NCBI GenBank assembly: GCA_024403715.1
Contig: JAKSRJ010000005.1
Location: forward strand, 1 to 64,000
Direction: 5' to 3'
From: Saccharofermentans sp.
GTDB taxonomy: Bacteria > Bacillota > Clostridia > Saccharofermentanales > Saccharofermentanaceae
Length of the DNA: 64,000 nt
How positions within the stretch are numbered: position 1 is the stretch's first letter; the number at the start of each line of letters is the position of its first letter. The notes beneath the pieces were generated by a model. That model made no database searches, was not told where the DNA came from, and saw only the letters and a program-made list of their open reading frames with translations. The position numbers were made by a program, and so were the translations under genes. This document shows, in pieces, positions 52,191-61,338 of the stretch.

Positions 52191-53253
52191 CGAGAATCTG
52201 ACAAACGAGCCCATAGATAATAAGGAACTTGAAGTACCTGGTTTATCAGCCGAAGAACTTAAAGCTTTGGATGATATTTTAAATAGCGATGATTCTGCTT
52301 CCCCAAAGGATAAAAAGGAAGAAATTCAGGCTGAAAAGCAGGAAAAAGTCACAGAAGAAGTTGTGATTGAAGATCCTAAGTTAGAAGAACCTATAGTAGT
52401 TAAAAAGCAAAAAGAAAAGGTTGAACCTAAAAAGAAGATAACTGCTAAGATTAATAAGCGTAAGGGGAAAGAATACTTATCTGAGTTTCCATATAGCTTT
52501 AAGTCAGTAGTAATCACTTTGGGTGTGGTATCACTAATTATATTTGCTTGGTCAATTATATTTCATCCATCTATGAGAATTGAATCTATCATCGTAAATG
52601 GCAATTATGAGTTTACTGATGATGAGATACTAGACGCTTTAGATATTCATGTGGGAGATCATATTTGGAAGTTTATCGATTTTAATCGTCGTGCTTTAAT
52701 TAGATCTACACCTTATATTCAAGGTATTCATGTAAGTGTTGATTTCCCATCACAAGTAACTATTAATGTTACTGAAAGACATAAACTCGCATATATTAGT
52801 ACTCCAGACGGCTACATCGCAATCGATGCAGAAGGTACAGTGCTAGAGTTTGTTAGTTCGAGTGAAAATGTTACTCCTGTTCTTTGTGGCCTAGATGTAG
52901 ACAATGCTGTCTTGGGTAGAACAATTGAGATAACTGATACACTACCATTTAGGAAGTTAATATTGGTTCTCGGAGCGATTCTTGATGCAGACAACAGCTC
53001 TATAAGACACGGTAACTATAGTTTCTTCAATAGCGTTCAGGAAGTAAGAATTGTTCCATCTGGAATGATATTTGTTACAGTAGCTTTGCCTGATGGAACT
53101 ATACTTCAGGTTAAGCTCGCAGGAATAGAAGATATTGCCGAGAATATGCAGTGGTTGCTTTACTCGATTAAGGGTGGCGCCTTCGATGATTTGCCTGCTG
53201 GCTCACTTGATATGACACAGGAAGAAAAAATATATCACGCATACGATACGTGA
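52183..53253 (+). CDS. ftsQ: FtsQ/DivIB division protein
   Basis: 356 residues, bitopic. A long cytoplasmic N-terminus (about 100 residues, rich in Glu and Lys) leads to a membrane helix (about 109-126). A POTRA domain starts with MRIESIIVNGNYEFTDDEIL, followed by the beta domain. It is a scaffold of the divisome, binding FtsL and FtsB. The start is GTG, chosen because GAGGAAG lies 9 nt upstream and it overlaps murG by 8 nt. It ends the first block of the cluster; ftsZ has its own promoter. Confidence 0.9.
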   Translation: MSDENLTNEPIDNKELEVPGLSAEELKALDDILNSDDSASPKDKKEEIQAEKQEKVTEEVVIEDPKLEEPIVVKKQKEKVEPKKKITAKINKRKGKEYLSEFPYSFKSVVITLGVVSLIIFAWSIIFHPSMRIESIIVNGNYEFTDDEILDALDIHVGDHIWKFIDFNRRALIRSTPYIQGIHVSVDFPSQVTINVTERHKLAYISTPDGYIAIDAEGTVLEFVSSSENVTPVLCGLDVDNAVLGRTIEITDTLPFRKLILVLGAILDADNSSIRHGNYSFFNSVQEVRIVPSGMIFVTVALPDGTILQVKLAGIEDIAENMQWLLYSIKGGAFDDLPAGSLDMTQEEKIYHAYDT

Positions 53254-53309
53254 TTTGCATTAATAAGAAAAAAAGTTTAACATTATTGGGTATTATTGCA
53301 ACTTATATA

Positions 53310-53338
53310 TTGTTTAAGTACAACATTTAGTCTAATAT
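53310..53338 (+). promoter_or_regulatory. Promoter of ftsZ
   Basis: TTGTTT (53310-53315), 17-bp spacer, TAATAT (53333-53338), in the 148-bp gap between ftsQ and ftsZ. The leader is about 57 nt with GGAGGG before the ATG. Confidence 0.5.
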
Positions 53339-53401
53339 CTAGAGTGTTGTGCCATATATAGATTGAGTACACTATGAATTGTTGCTACGGAGGGACTAAC
53401 A

Positions 53402-54805
53402 ATGTCTGATAAAAGAGGTTTTGTGCTTGATGAGGATCATTTCGCTACAATCAAGGTAATTGGTTGCGGCGGCGGCGGATGTAATGCTGTCGACAGAATG
53501 ATTGATAGTGGCGTTCAGGGAATAGATTTTATCTCTGTTAACAGTGACAATCAGGCTTTAGCAAGAACTAAGTCTCCTATTAAGATCCAGATTGGTGAGA
53601 AGGTTACAAGAGGCCTCGGATGCGGTGCAGATCCTAGCGTAGGTGAGAAGGCTGCAGAAGAGTCTAAGGATGAGATTGCTGAGGCTATTTCTAATACAGA
53701 TATGTTGTTTATTACAGCAGGTATGGGTGGTGGAACTGGTACTGGTTCTGCTCCTGTAGTTGCTCAGATTGCTCAGGAACTTGGTATTCTCACAGTAGCA
53801 GTTGTTACAAGACCTTTCCGTTTTGAGGGTGCTAAGAGAGCTATAAATGCAGAGCGTGGTATTAGAGAACTCGAGAAGTACGTTGATGCTCTCGTTGTTG
53901 TTTCTAATGATAAGCTCTTGGAAGTAGTTGATGATGATACTTCCTTCGAGGAAGCTTTCAATATGGCTGACCAGGTACTTAAGTTTGGTGTAGCAGGTAT
54001 TTCCGATCTCGTTGCAATCCCTGGACTTATCAACCTCGACTTGGCTGACGTTAGAAGAGTAATGACTAAGGCTGGCGTATGCCATATGGGTATTGGTCGT
54101 GCAGCTGGTGAGGGTAGAGCTACAGCGGCTGTTAAGCAGGCTATCAACTCTCCTCTTCTCGATACAACAATCGAGGGTGCTAACGGCGTAATTATTAACT
54201 TCACTGGTGGAAGAAATATGAAGCTCCAGGAAATCGATGCTGCAGCTAAGCTTGTACAGGAGTCCGTAGCTCCTGAGGCTGAAATCATCGTTGGTGCTGT
54301 TATCGATGCATCCTTAGAGGATGAGATTATGATTACAGTTATTGCTTCTGGTTTTGATAATTCTGTAAATGCTTCTGTTAACCACAGAGCATCTACATCT
54401 GTTCTTTCTAGAAATAATCCACAGCTTATCACTGAGGCTCCTAGACAGGCTGCTCCTACTACAACAAGTAGAAGTGCTTATGGTAGACAGGAAGCTCCAG
54501 CTCCAGCACCTGCAAGACAGGCTGCTCCTGGATTCCTCTTTGGTGATGATTCCGTAAATACTCGTGTTCAATCTGCTGCTCCTGTAGATGAGCCAGTTGC
54601 ACCTGCTCCAGTTCCACAGCCAGTACAGCCTGCTCCAATTCAGCCACAGGTTCAGCCTTATGGTACACCTGCTCAGCAACCAGTACAGGTTACACCATCT
54701 CAGTATGGCGGTAGACCACAGGCTAATGTTGCTCCTTCTCAGGATCCAGCTCCAGCTAAGACAGCTAAGCCTTGGTTTATGTTTGGCGGCAGAGACAGCG
54801 AGTAA
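53402..54805 (+). CDS. ftsZ: Cell division protein FtsZ
   Basis: 467 residues. The tubulin-like GTPase core (1-320) has GGGTGTG at 109-115 and the T7 region NLDLADV. The linker after 345 is long and rich in Pro, Ala and Gln. The C-terminus does not show the usual D-I-P-x-F-L peptide. Instead a related motif appears twice, as APGFLFGDDS in the linker and KPWFMFGGRDSE at the very end. The strong ribosome site (GGAGGG) fits a highly made protein. nrdR starts in its stop codon. Confidence 0.98.
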   Translation: MSDKRGFVLDEDHFATIKVIGCGGGGCNAVDRMIDSGVQGIDFISVNSDNQALARTKSPIKIQIGEKVTRGLGCGADPSVGEKAAEESKDEIAEAISNTDMLFITAGMGGGTGTGSAPVVAQIAQELGILTVAVVTRPFRFEGAKRAINAERGIRELEKYVDALVVVSNDKLLEVVDDDTSFEEAFNMADQVLKFGVAGISDLVAIPGLINLDLADVRRVMTKAGVCHMGIGRAAGEGRATAAVKQAINSPLLDTTIEGANGVIINFTGGRNMKLQEIDAAAKLVQESVAPEAEIIVGAVIDASLEDEIMITVIASGFDNSVNASVNHRASTSVLSRNNPQLITEAPRQAAPTTTSRSAYGRQEAPAPAPARQAAPGFLFGDDSVNTRVQSAAPVDEPVAPAPVPQPVQPAPIQPQVQPYGTPAQQPVQVTPSQYGGRPQANVAPSQDPAPAKTAKPWFMFGGRDSE

Positions 54806-55257
54806 TGATTTGTCCTAAGTGCGGAAAAGATAATGATAAAGTAATTGACACACGCCCCTCTGATGAGGGGCGTGCCATTCGACGCAGAAGAGTTTGCCTC
54901 GAGTGTGAATATAGATATTCTACTGTTGAGAGAGCGGAGACTCTTGGCGCTAAGGTAATTAAGAAGGATGGCACTCGCCAGGATTTCTCACGAGAGAAAT
55001 TATTGACTGGATTGGCATCTGCTTGTTCCAAGAGACCTATTTCTAATGAAGTTCTTGTTAAGATTGTTGATGAAGCTGAGAACATGCTTAATGAGCAGCG
55101 TAACGGCGAGTTGTCGACTCAAAAAATCGGCCAACTAGTCATGAATCGCTTGAGAAAACTCGATAAAGTAGCTTATGTAAGATTTGCTTCTGTATATATG
55201 GATTTTGAAGATATTTCTTCTTTTACAAAAGAAGTCGAGAATATTGATAAAGAATAA
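54805..55257 (+). CDS. nrdR: Transcriptional repressor NrdR
   Basis: 150 residues. A zinc ribbon (Cys3, Cys6, Cys31, Cys34) binds DNA and an ATP-cone domain (about 46-136) senses ATP/dATP. It represses ribonucleotide reductase genes through NrdR boxes. The start ATG overlaps the ftsZ stop (TAATG), so nrdR is translationally coupled to ftsZ. A strong hairpin lies inside its first 25 codons (54851-54874). No nrd genes are in the window. Confidence 0.96.
   Translation: MICPKCGKDNDKVIDTRPSDEGRAIRRRRVCLECEYRYSTVERAETLGAKVIKKDGTRQDFSREKLLTGLASACSKRPISNEVLVKIVDEAENMLNEQRNGELSTQKIGQLVMNRLRKLDKVAYVRFASVYMDFEDISSFTKEVENIDKE
54851..54874 (+). other. Strong hairpin inside the nrdR coding sequence
   Basis: CACGCCCCTC (54851-54860) and GAGGGGCGTG (54865-54874) are perfect 10-bp inverted repeats with a TGAT loop. 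There is no U-tract, so it is not a standard terminator. It sits 46 nt into nrdR, just after ftsZ, where it could stabilise the ftsZ 3' end or limit nrdR expression. Confidence 0.6.
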
Positions 55258-55274
55258 TTTTTGGAGTTAAGAGT

Positions 55275-55988
55275 ATGAAGAAAGTACTTATCATCGACGA
55301 CGACGCAGATATCGTAGAGCTTCAGAAGCTTTACTTTGAGAAGGAAGGCTATGAAGTAGCTACATGTATGCAGGGCGATAAGGCAGTTGCTACATTTAGC
55401 GTAACAAAGCCTGACATTATTATTTTGGATCTTATGCTCCCTGGTATGGATGGTAATGATATTTGTAGGGAGATTAGAAAAGTTTCTGATGTACCTATCA
55501 TCATGCTTACAGCAAGAACTGATACATTGGACAGAGTTGTTGGCCTCGAGCTTGGTGCTGATGACTATGTACCAAAGCCATTTGAACCTAAGGAACTTCT
55601 TGCTCGTGTTAAGGCTGTTTTAAGAAGAGTTGATAAGGGTGTTGCTAACAATGAAGCGGTAGCAAAGCCTGCAGCTTCTACAGATATAGTTTCATTCCCT
55701 GGCCTTACTGTTGATAAGGTAAGATATGTTGTAACAGCTGATGACAAGGAAGTATATATGCCACCTAAGGAGCTTGAGCTTTTATTCTTCCTCGCATCTA
55801 ATCCAAATCATGTTTATTCCAGAGAGCAGCTTCTCGAGAATGTATGGGGCTATGATTTCTTTGGTGAATCTAGAACTGTAGATGTTCATATCAAGCGTAT
55901 TCGTGAGAAGATTGAGACTCCTGATGTTGAGCATGACTGGTGCATTAGAACAGTCTGGAGCAGAGGTTATAAATTCGAGACTAAGTAA
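55275..55988 (+). CDS. OmpR/PhoB-type response regulator
   Basis: 237 residues. The receiver has the acidic pair Asp8/Asp9, phospho-acceptor Asp52 (ILDLMLPGMDG) and Lys104 in VPKPFEP. A winged-helix DNA-binding domain follows at about 140-235. It resembles PhoP/WalR-type regulators. It lies 17 nt after nrdR and 2 nt before the partner kinase. The location directly downstream of ftsZ-nrdR suggests a link with envelope or growth control; the signal is unknown. Confidence 0.93.
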   Translation: MKKVLIIDDDADIVELQKLYFEKEGYEVATCMQGDKAVATFSVTKPDIIILDLMLPGMDGNDICREIRKVSDVPIIMLTARTDTLDRVVGLELGADDYVPKPFEPKELLARVKAVLRRVDKGVANNEAVAKPAASTDIVSFPGLTVDKVRYVVTADDKEVYMPPKELELLFFLASNPNHVYSREQLLENVWGYDFFGESRTVDVHIKRIREKIETPDVEHDWCIRTVWSRGYKFETK

Positions 55989-55990
55989 TA

Positions 55991-57454
55991 ATGCTAAGTT
56001 CAACTAAGAACAAGTCTGTATCAGTAGATTTTGCAGTATTTCTTAATACGTTTCTTATTGTAAGCACAGTAATTGTTTTTGCTGTGCTTCTTTTTGTTTC
56101 TTATGAAAATATGTCTAATAAGCATTTGACTTCCGAACAGGTTGAATCTTCTGACATATGCGTAATGGTCGCCTCTGATTATTTGTATTTACATGAATCC
56201 TCAGGTGATGCTGAGATTGCAGACAGTAATGTCAATTTGCATCTTAAATCAGCGTTGTTTGAGGATAAGGGTGATATCTATATTTGCGATGTAAATGGGA
56301 CCATATTATTCTCGAATGTTAGTGCACCTGAATCAAGCGTTCCGACATCAGTTAGTGAGAAAATATATCTTGCTGGCAATGGTTTATTTCAGGATACAAC
56401 CTTTATAACTGGACTTCGTTCAGAAATAGTTACAATCAGTAAGATAGGTAACACAGGCCTTTATTCTGTTGTGTTAAATCATGTGGATAATACTGATCTT
56501 CGTTATGAATACGTGGAGGTAATTTTGCTTCCTGTATTGGTTTCATTTGTAGCAGCTATAGCATTGTTTGTTGGTTTCACTGTTCTTATGATTAGGCCAC
56601 TTAAAAATATCTCCACAACAGTTTCATCCGTAGCACAGGGAGATTTCAGTGCGCGCGTAGACAGTAAGTTTACAGGCGATAGTGATAACATGTTTGTAGT
56701 GTCTTCAGATTTGATGGAAATGGCTAGAGTTGTAAATAACATGATTGAATCTCTTGAGAATCAGGAGAGTGATCGTAGCATTTTTATTTCCTCTATAGCT
56801 CATGATATTAGAACTCCATTGACTTCTATTAACGGATTTGTTACTGCTATGTTAGATGGAACAATTCCTCAGGAAATGCACGAGAAATACCTTTTGAAGA
56901 TTAAGAGTGAAGTGAACAGAATTCGTTCTCTTGTTGTATCTATGACGGAAGCTTCATCCCTGTCTCACGTCGACCCTACTTTGATGGAAGAGTTTGATTT
57001 TGCTGATATGGCGGATGACATTATTTCAGAGCTCGAACCTCAGCTTCAAAGTAAAAATATCGTTTCTGAGATTCGTATTGATAGGAAAGAGAATACTCTC
57101 GTATATGGCGAGATACAGCAGTTAGGTCGTGTGGTAGTTAATATTGTAAACAATGCGACCAAGTTTACTCCTGAGAATGGAAAAATCATTCTCTCTGCAA
57201 CTAATGACAAGAGTAATAATAAGATGATTATTACAGTCGAAGACTCTGGCCCTGGTGTTGATCCAGATAAGCGCAATAAGGTCTTTGAAAGCTTTTATAA
57301 GGTTGATCCATCCAGAAAGCAGGAAGGTTTTGGATTAGGCCTTTATATCTGTAAGCAAATACTTGTTGGTCACGGTCAGTCAATTGTGCTTGAAGAAAGC
57401 CAGGAGTTAGGCGGAGCTAAGTTTGTATTCTCTTTCCCACTTCCTAAGGAGTGA
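55991..57454 (+). CDS. HAMP-containing sensor histidine kinase
   Basis: 487 residues. TM1 at about 14-37, an extracellular sensor domain of about 135 residues, TM2 at about 176-198, HAMP, HisKA with His271 in SIAHDIRTPLTSI, and HATPase with VVNIVNNATKFTPENG, DSGPGVD and GFGLGLYI. It is the cognate sensor of the regulator just upstream. The extracellular domain is PAS-like in size, but I cannot name its ligand. Confidence 0.93.
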   Translation: MLSSTKNKSVSVDFAVFLNTFLIVSTVIVFAVLLFVSYENMSNKHLTSEQVESSDICVMVASDYLYLHESSGDAEIADSNVNLHLKSALFEDKGDIYICDVNGTILFSNVSAPESSVPTSVSEKIYLAGNGLFQDTTFITGLRSEIVTISKIGNTGLYSVVLNHVDNTDLRYEYVEVILLPVLVSFVAAIALFVGFTVLMIRPLKNISTTVSSVAQGDFSARVDSKFTGDSDNMFVVSSDLMEMARVVNNMIESLENQESDRSIFISSIAHDIRTPLTSINGFVTAMLDGTIPQEMHEKYLLKIKSEVNRIRSLVVSMTEASSLSHVDPTLMEEFDFADMADDIISELEPQLQSKNIVSEIRIDRKENTLVYGEIQQLGRVVVNIVNNATKFTPENGKIILSATNDKSNNKMIITVEDSGPGVDPDKRNKVFESFYKVDPSRKQEGFGLGLYICKQILVGHGQSIVLEESQELGGAKFVFSFPLPKE

Positions 57455-57457
57455 TTT

Positions 57458-58102
57458 ATGAATAAGAGAATTAGTCGTAAGCAGTTAGCTTCTTTGACTT
57501 GGAATGGGCTTTGTAAGCAGTTCCCTAATACCCATTGTTCTCTTGATTCTGATAATCCTGAGCGTTTGGCTATAAGAGGTATTTTGTCTGCTCAGTGTAC
57601 TGATGTCAGAGTGAATATTGTGGCTAAGGAATTATTTAATCAATATCCAACTATGGATGACGTTAAGTCACTAAGTATGGAAGAGATTTGTGAGATTATA
57701 AGACCTTGTGGCCTTATTAAGTCTAAGGGTAACGCGATTTTATCCTTTGCAAATCTTTATTGTTCAAAGTGGAATAGATGTGTTCCTAACGACGTGGAAA
57801 TGTTGACCGAATGTCCTGGAGTTGGACGTAAAATTGCAAATCTAATTGTTGGTGAAATATATGGTACACCTGCAGTCGTAGTTGATACTCACTGTAAGCG
57901 TGTTATGTATCGAATTGGTATTACTGATGAGACTGATCCGCTTAAGGTTGAGAAGGACCTTTGCAAGTATTTTCCAGAAGAAACTTGGATTGATCTAGGT
58001 CATAGGGCCGTTGATCTAGGAAGAAGTTTTTGTACTGCCAAGAATCCTTCATGCGACACATGTCCACTTAGCGAATTTTGTAAAAAGAGGGTAGGGGCAT
58101 GA
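57458..58102 (+). CDS. nth: Endonuclease III
   Basis: 214 residues, base-excision repair glycosylase/AP lyase for oxidised pyrimidines. The helix-hairpin-helix CPGVGRKIAN holds catalytic Lys125, with Asp143 in VDTHCKRV. The 4Fe-4S cluster ligands are Cys192, 199, 202 and 208 (CX6CX2CX5C). It is 3 nt after the kinase gene and overlaps recG by ATGA. Confidence 0.96.
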   Translation: MNKRISRKQLASLTWNGLCKQFPNTHCSLDSDNPERLAIRGILSAQCTDVRVNIVAKELFNQYPTMDDVKSLSMEEICEIIRPCGLIKSKGNAILSFANLYCSKWNRCVPNDVEMLTECPGVGRKIANLIVGEIYGTPAVVVDTHCKRVMYRIGITDETDPLKVEKDLCKYFPEETWIDLGHRAVDLGRSFCTAKNPSCDTCPLSEFCKKRVGA

Positions 58103-60258
58103 GTACACGAATAACACTTAATAGCCCTGTTACAGATTTATACGGGATTGGTCCAGAAGCTGCTAAAAAGCTTGCACGCTTAGAAGTATCGACTATTTAT
58201 GACTTAATCTCTATGTTGCCAAGGAGATATAACGACTGGTCTAATATTTCTTCTATCGATTCATGCGAAGATGGTATGCCTATCTCGTTTATGGCAACCA
58301 TCACTTCATCTCCTGTTCAAAAGGGTTTTAAGAGACAATCTCCAGTTGCTTTTTTTGTAAGTGATGGCTCTGGCAGAATCGAGCTTTCATTTTTTAATTC
58401 TCCTTATATCGTTAATAAGTATCAGGTAGGAGATAGGGTATTTGTTCATGGAATAGTTAGCTATTATGGAATGCACCCTCAGATTGTAAATCCATTTTGT
58501 GAGAAGGCCTTGTCTATAGAAGATATAAGGCTTGTAAGACCTGTGTATTCATTAACAGCAGGTATTACTTCTAATATGCTTTCTAAGTGGATAGGTACAG
58601 CGTTAAAACTGGTGGGTGATTTACTTCCTGACGTTATCCCTCCTGAGCTGGCTATAAAAGAAAACCTATGTAGTAGCAAAGAAGCTTATCAGTTTGTGCA
58701 TTTTCCAGAAAGTGTCACTCAGGCTCAATTAGGAAGAAGACGAATTGCATTTGAAGAGCTTATTTTGCTAGGAATTGGAATGAAGTATTTTATGCAGGGG
58801 AAATCTTCAGATGAAGTAGCTCCTGTTGTAATTCCTCCCCAAGGTGGGCTTCCAGAGAGTGCGGCTCAAAGATGGAAGACTGTCACATCTAATCTTGGGT
58901 TTAAACTTACAGGGGATCAGAAGAAAGCTATAGCCGACATCCAGCATGATCTCATGAAATCAACTCCTATGAATAGACTTGTCCAAGGTGACGTAGGTTC
59001 GGGTAAAACTGCTGTAGCTGTTCTTTCTATGGCTATGACTGCGATTATGGGTAAGCAGGCGGTACTCCTTGCACCAACATCAGTTTTGGCTAAGCAGCAC
59101 TACGATAGCGCTAAGGCTTTGCTTCAAGGAAGCGGTATTAATGTAGCTCTTTTGTTAGGCAAGACAAAGGCATCTTTAAAGCGCGAAATAAAAGAAAATC
59201 TATTAACAAACGAAGCGTCTGTAATTATCGGAACACATGCAGTGTTATCTGATGATGTTAAGTTTAATGACTTAGGCTTAGTTATTGCAGATGAGCAGCA
59301 TCGATTTGGTGTTAAGCAAAGAGAAAAGCTACTCATCTCGAGAGACGGTAGTGATGGTATAAATAGCGTTCATAATCTTGTCATGACTGCTACTCCTATT
59401 CCTAGAACTCTGGCGATGGTTATCTATGGCGATATGGCTACTTCAGTTATTAGAGAAAAGCCAGCAGGTCGTAAAGAAATAAAAACACACTTCCTTCCAT
59501 ATACAGAAGGGGATGATATTTATAACGTACTCATTGCCAAATTAAGAAGGGGTGAACAGGCTTACATCGTTTGTCCAAGAATCGATGATGATTCAGATGG
59601 ACTAGATAGTGATGAATTGCTTTTCGAAGGTTTTGGGGAAGAAATAGCATCCACTGATATGGTAAGCGTAAAGGAGATGAAGAGACGCTTAGATGAGCGT
59701 GGCATCTCTAACGAGTACGAGACAGAAGTTTTATATGGATCCATGAAGGAGACAACGAAACTAGAAGTTATGGAACGCTTTTTAAGTGGAGAAACCAAGG
59801 TGCTTATTTCTACTACAGTTATCGAAGTTGGAGTTAATAATCCTAATGCTACGATGATGATAATAATGAATGCCGAGCGCTTTGGATTATCTACTTTGCA
59901 CCAGCTTCGAGGCCGAATCGGAAGAGGTGATAAGCAGAGCTATTGTGTGCTTTGTTCTGATGCTAAGACGGAGAATGCACTAGAGAGAATGAAGCTTATG
60001 TGTGAGTGTTCCGATGGATTTGATTTGGCAGGTAAAGACCTCGAACTTAGAGGCCCTGGTGATTTCTTTGGAACAAGACAGCATGGTATTCCATCTCTTC
60101 GTGCTGCTAACCTTTTTACAGATGCTCCTCTTGCCAAAATTGCATGTGATGAAGTAAATAAGGTGTTGGCTGTAGGTGGAGATTCTGCCAATAGGTTAAT
60201 GAATAATATTGAGAAACTTTTCAAATTAAGATTTGAAGATAAGATGGGAAAACTTTGA
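58099..60258 (+). CDS. recG: ATP-dependent DNA helicase RecG
   Basis: 719 residues. The N-terminal wedge/OB domain (about 50-150) binds branched DNA and two helicase lobes follow. Motif I is GDVGSGKT, motif II DEQH, motif VI HQLRGRIGRG. It reverses stalled forks and processes recombination intermediates. Somewhat longer than typical, with a Ser/Asp-rich insertion near 495-515 (IDDDSDGLDSDELLFEG). It overlaps nth by ATGA. Confidence 0.96.
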   Translation: MSTRITLNSPVTDLYGIGPEAAKKLARLEVSTIYDLISMLPRRYNDWSNISSIDSCEDGMPISFMATITSSPVQKGFKRQSPVAFFVSDGSGRIELSFFNSPYIVNKYQVGDRVFVHGIVSYYGMHPQIVNPFCEKALSIEDIRLVRPVYSLTAGITSNMLSKWIGTALKLVGDLLPDVIPPELAIKENLCSSKEAYQFVHFPESVTQAQLGRRRIAFEELILLGIGMKYFMQGKSSDEVAPVVIPPQGGLPESAAQRWKTVTSNLGFKLTGDQKKAIADIQHDLMKSTPMNRLVQGDVGSGKTAVAVLSMAMTAIMGKQAVLLAPTSVLAKQHYDSAKALLQGSGINVALLLGKTKASLKREIKENLLTNEASVIIGTHAVLSDDVKFNDLGLVIADEQHRFGVKQREKLLISRDGSDGINSVHNLVMTATPIPRTLAMVIYGDMATSVIREKPAGRKEIKTHFLPYTEGDDIYNVLIAKLRRGEQAYIVCPRIDDDSDGLDSDELLFEGFGEEIASTDMVSVKEMKRRLDERGISNEYETEVLYGSMKETTKLEVMERFLSGETKVLISTTVIEVGVNNPNATMMIIMNAERFGLSTLHQLRGRIGRGDKQSYCVLCSDAKTENALERMKLMCECSDGFDLAGKDLELRGPGDFFGTRQHGIPSLRAANLFTDAPLAKIACDEVNKVLAVGGDSANRLMNNIEKLFKLRFEDKMGKL

Positions 60259-60259
60259 T

Positions 60260-60823
60260 ATGCCTAGAGTAGTTGCAGGAGATTTTAGAGGAATACAATT
60301 AGATGCTCCTAAGGGAGATAACACAAGACCTACAGGAGATAAGGTTAAGGAAGCCTTGTTTTCTATTATTCAGAGTCGCGTTCCTGACTGCGATTTTCTA
60401 GAACTATTTGCAGGCACAGGACAGGTTGGAATCGAAGCATTAAGTCGTGGTGCAAACTCTGTTGTACTTGTCGAGAAAGCGGGAGCAGCTTGTGGTGTTA
60501 TTAAGACCAATCTGAAGAAAATCAGAAAAGAGAATAGCGATGAGATTACTCTTATACGCGGAGGCTACGAACAGGTTTTAAATAAGCTTCTAGAAGCGGG
60601 AAAGACCTTCGATATTATTTTTATGGATCCGCCATATAGGATGGCAGAAAAGTCTGCTCAGATAGTCTGCGATATTATTGCGAATTCTAACGTACTTAAT
60701 GATGACGGCATTTTAATCGTTGAACATTCATCAGACTTGCCATTTGTAACAGATGTAATGAATTTGAAATTCAATCGTTCTTGCAACTACGGTTTGGCGG
60801 TATTATCATTTTTCTCGAAGTAA
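60260..60823 (+). CDS. rsmD: 16S rRNA m2G966 methyltransferase
   Basis: 187 residues. It methylates G966 of 16S rRNA. SAM motif LELFAGTGQVGIEA and the catalytic DPPY (123-126) are present. I chose the ATG at 60260, 1 nt after the recG stop, where MPRVVAGDFRG begins as in the family, over an ATG at 60233 within recG. recG-rsmD-coaD is a conserved Firmicutes order. Confidence 0.95.
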   Translation: MPRVVAGDFRGIQLDAPKGDNTRPTGDKVKEALFSIIQSRVPDCDFLELFAGTGQVGIEALSRGANSVVLVEKAGAACGVIKTNLKKIRKENSDEITLIRGGYEQVLNKLLEAGKTFDIIFMDPPYRMAEKSAQIVCDIIANSNVLNDDGILIVEHSSDLPFVTDVMNLKFNRSCNYGLAVLSFFSK

Positions 60824-60846
60824 GTTGATTATGGAGGAGTTTATTC

Positions 60847-61338
60847 TTGACTTCACTTCTATTTCCTGGAAGCTTTGATCCGTTTACCAGGGGTCATCTG
60901 AATATTGCCAGACGTGCCGCTAAAATCTGCGACAAGCTTTATGTTGTCGTGATGAATAATAGGAAGAAGACTTATGCCTTTGACTTAGAAGAGCGCGTGA
61001 ATATGTGCAAACTGGCTTTGCAGGATTTGGATAATGTAGAAGTGGTAGGAAGCGACGGACTCTTAGTGGATTTATTCAAAGAACTTGGTTGTAATGCTGT
61101 AGTTCGTGGTATCAGATCTGAGTCGGATTATAGATACGAGGCAGAGATGGCTCTTGCTAATAAGTTGCTTTGCCCAGACTATGATGTTACATTGCTTCTA
61201 TGTAGAAGCGACTTGAGCCTAATTAGTTCAAGTATCGTTAAGGAAGTAGCGCACTATGGCGGAGATATATCCGGTATGGTACCAGGTGAAATTTTAAAAT
61301 TGGTAGAAGACAGATTAATGAAAGGCAGGCCCTTATAA
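60847..61338 (+). CDS. coaD: Phosphopantetheine adenylyltransferase
   Basis: 163 residues, normal length. It forms dephospho-CoA from ATP and 4'-phosphopantetheine. The nucleotidyltransferase motif TRGH (14-17) and the C-terminal ISSSIVKE motif are present. The start is TTG: GGAGGAG lies 8 nt upstream and the family starts here, with no ATG available nearby. The stop overlaps the next start (TAATG). Confidence 0.96.
   Translation: MTSLLFPGSFDPFTRGHLNIARRAAKICDKLYVVVMNNRKKTYAFDLEERVNMCKLALQDLDNVEVVGSDGLLVDLFKELGCNAVVRGIRSESDYRYEAEMALANKLLCPDYDVTLLLCRSDLSLISSSIVKEVAHYGGDISGMVPGEILKLVEDRLMKGRPL

Noticed and set aside
53558..54679. Long minus-strand ORFs opposite ftsZ (up to 219 codons)
   Set aside because: They are mirror frames of a highly conserved gene, with no ribosome sites and Ser/Thr/Leu-rich composition typical of shadows.
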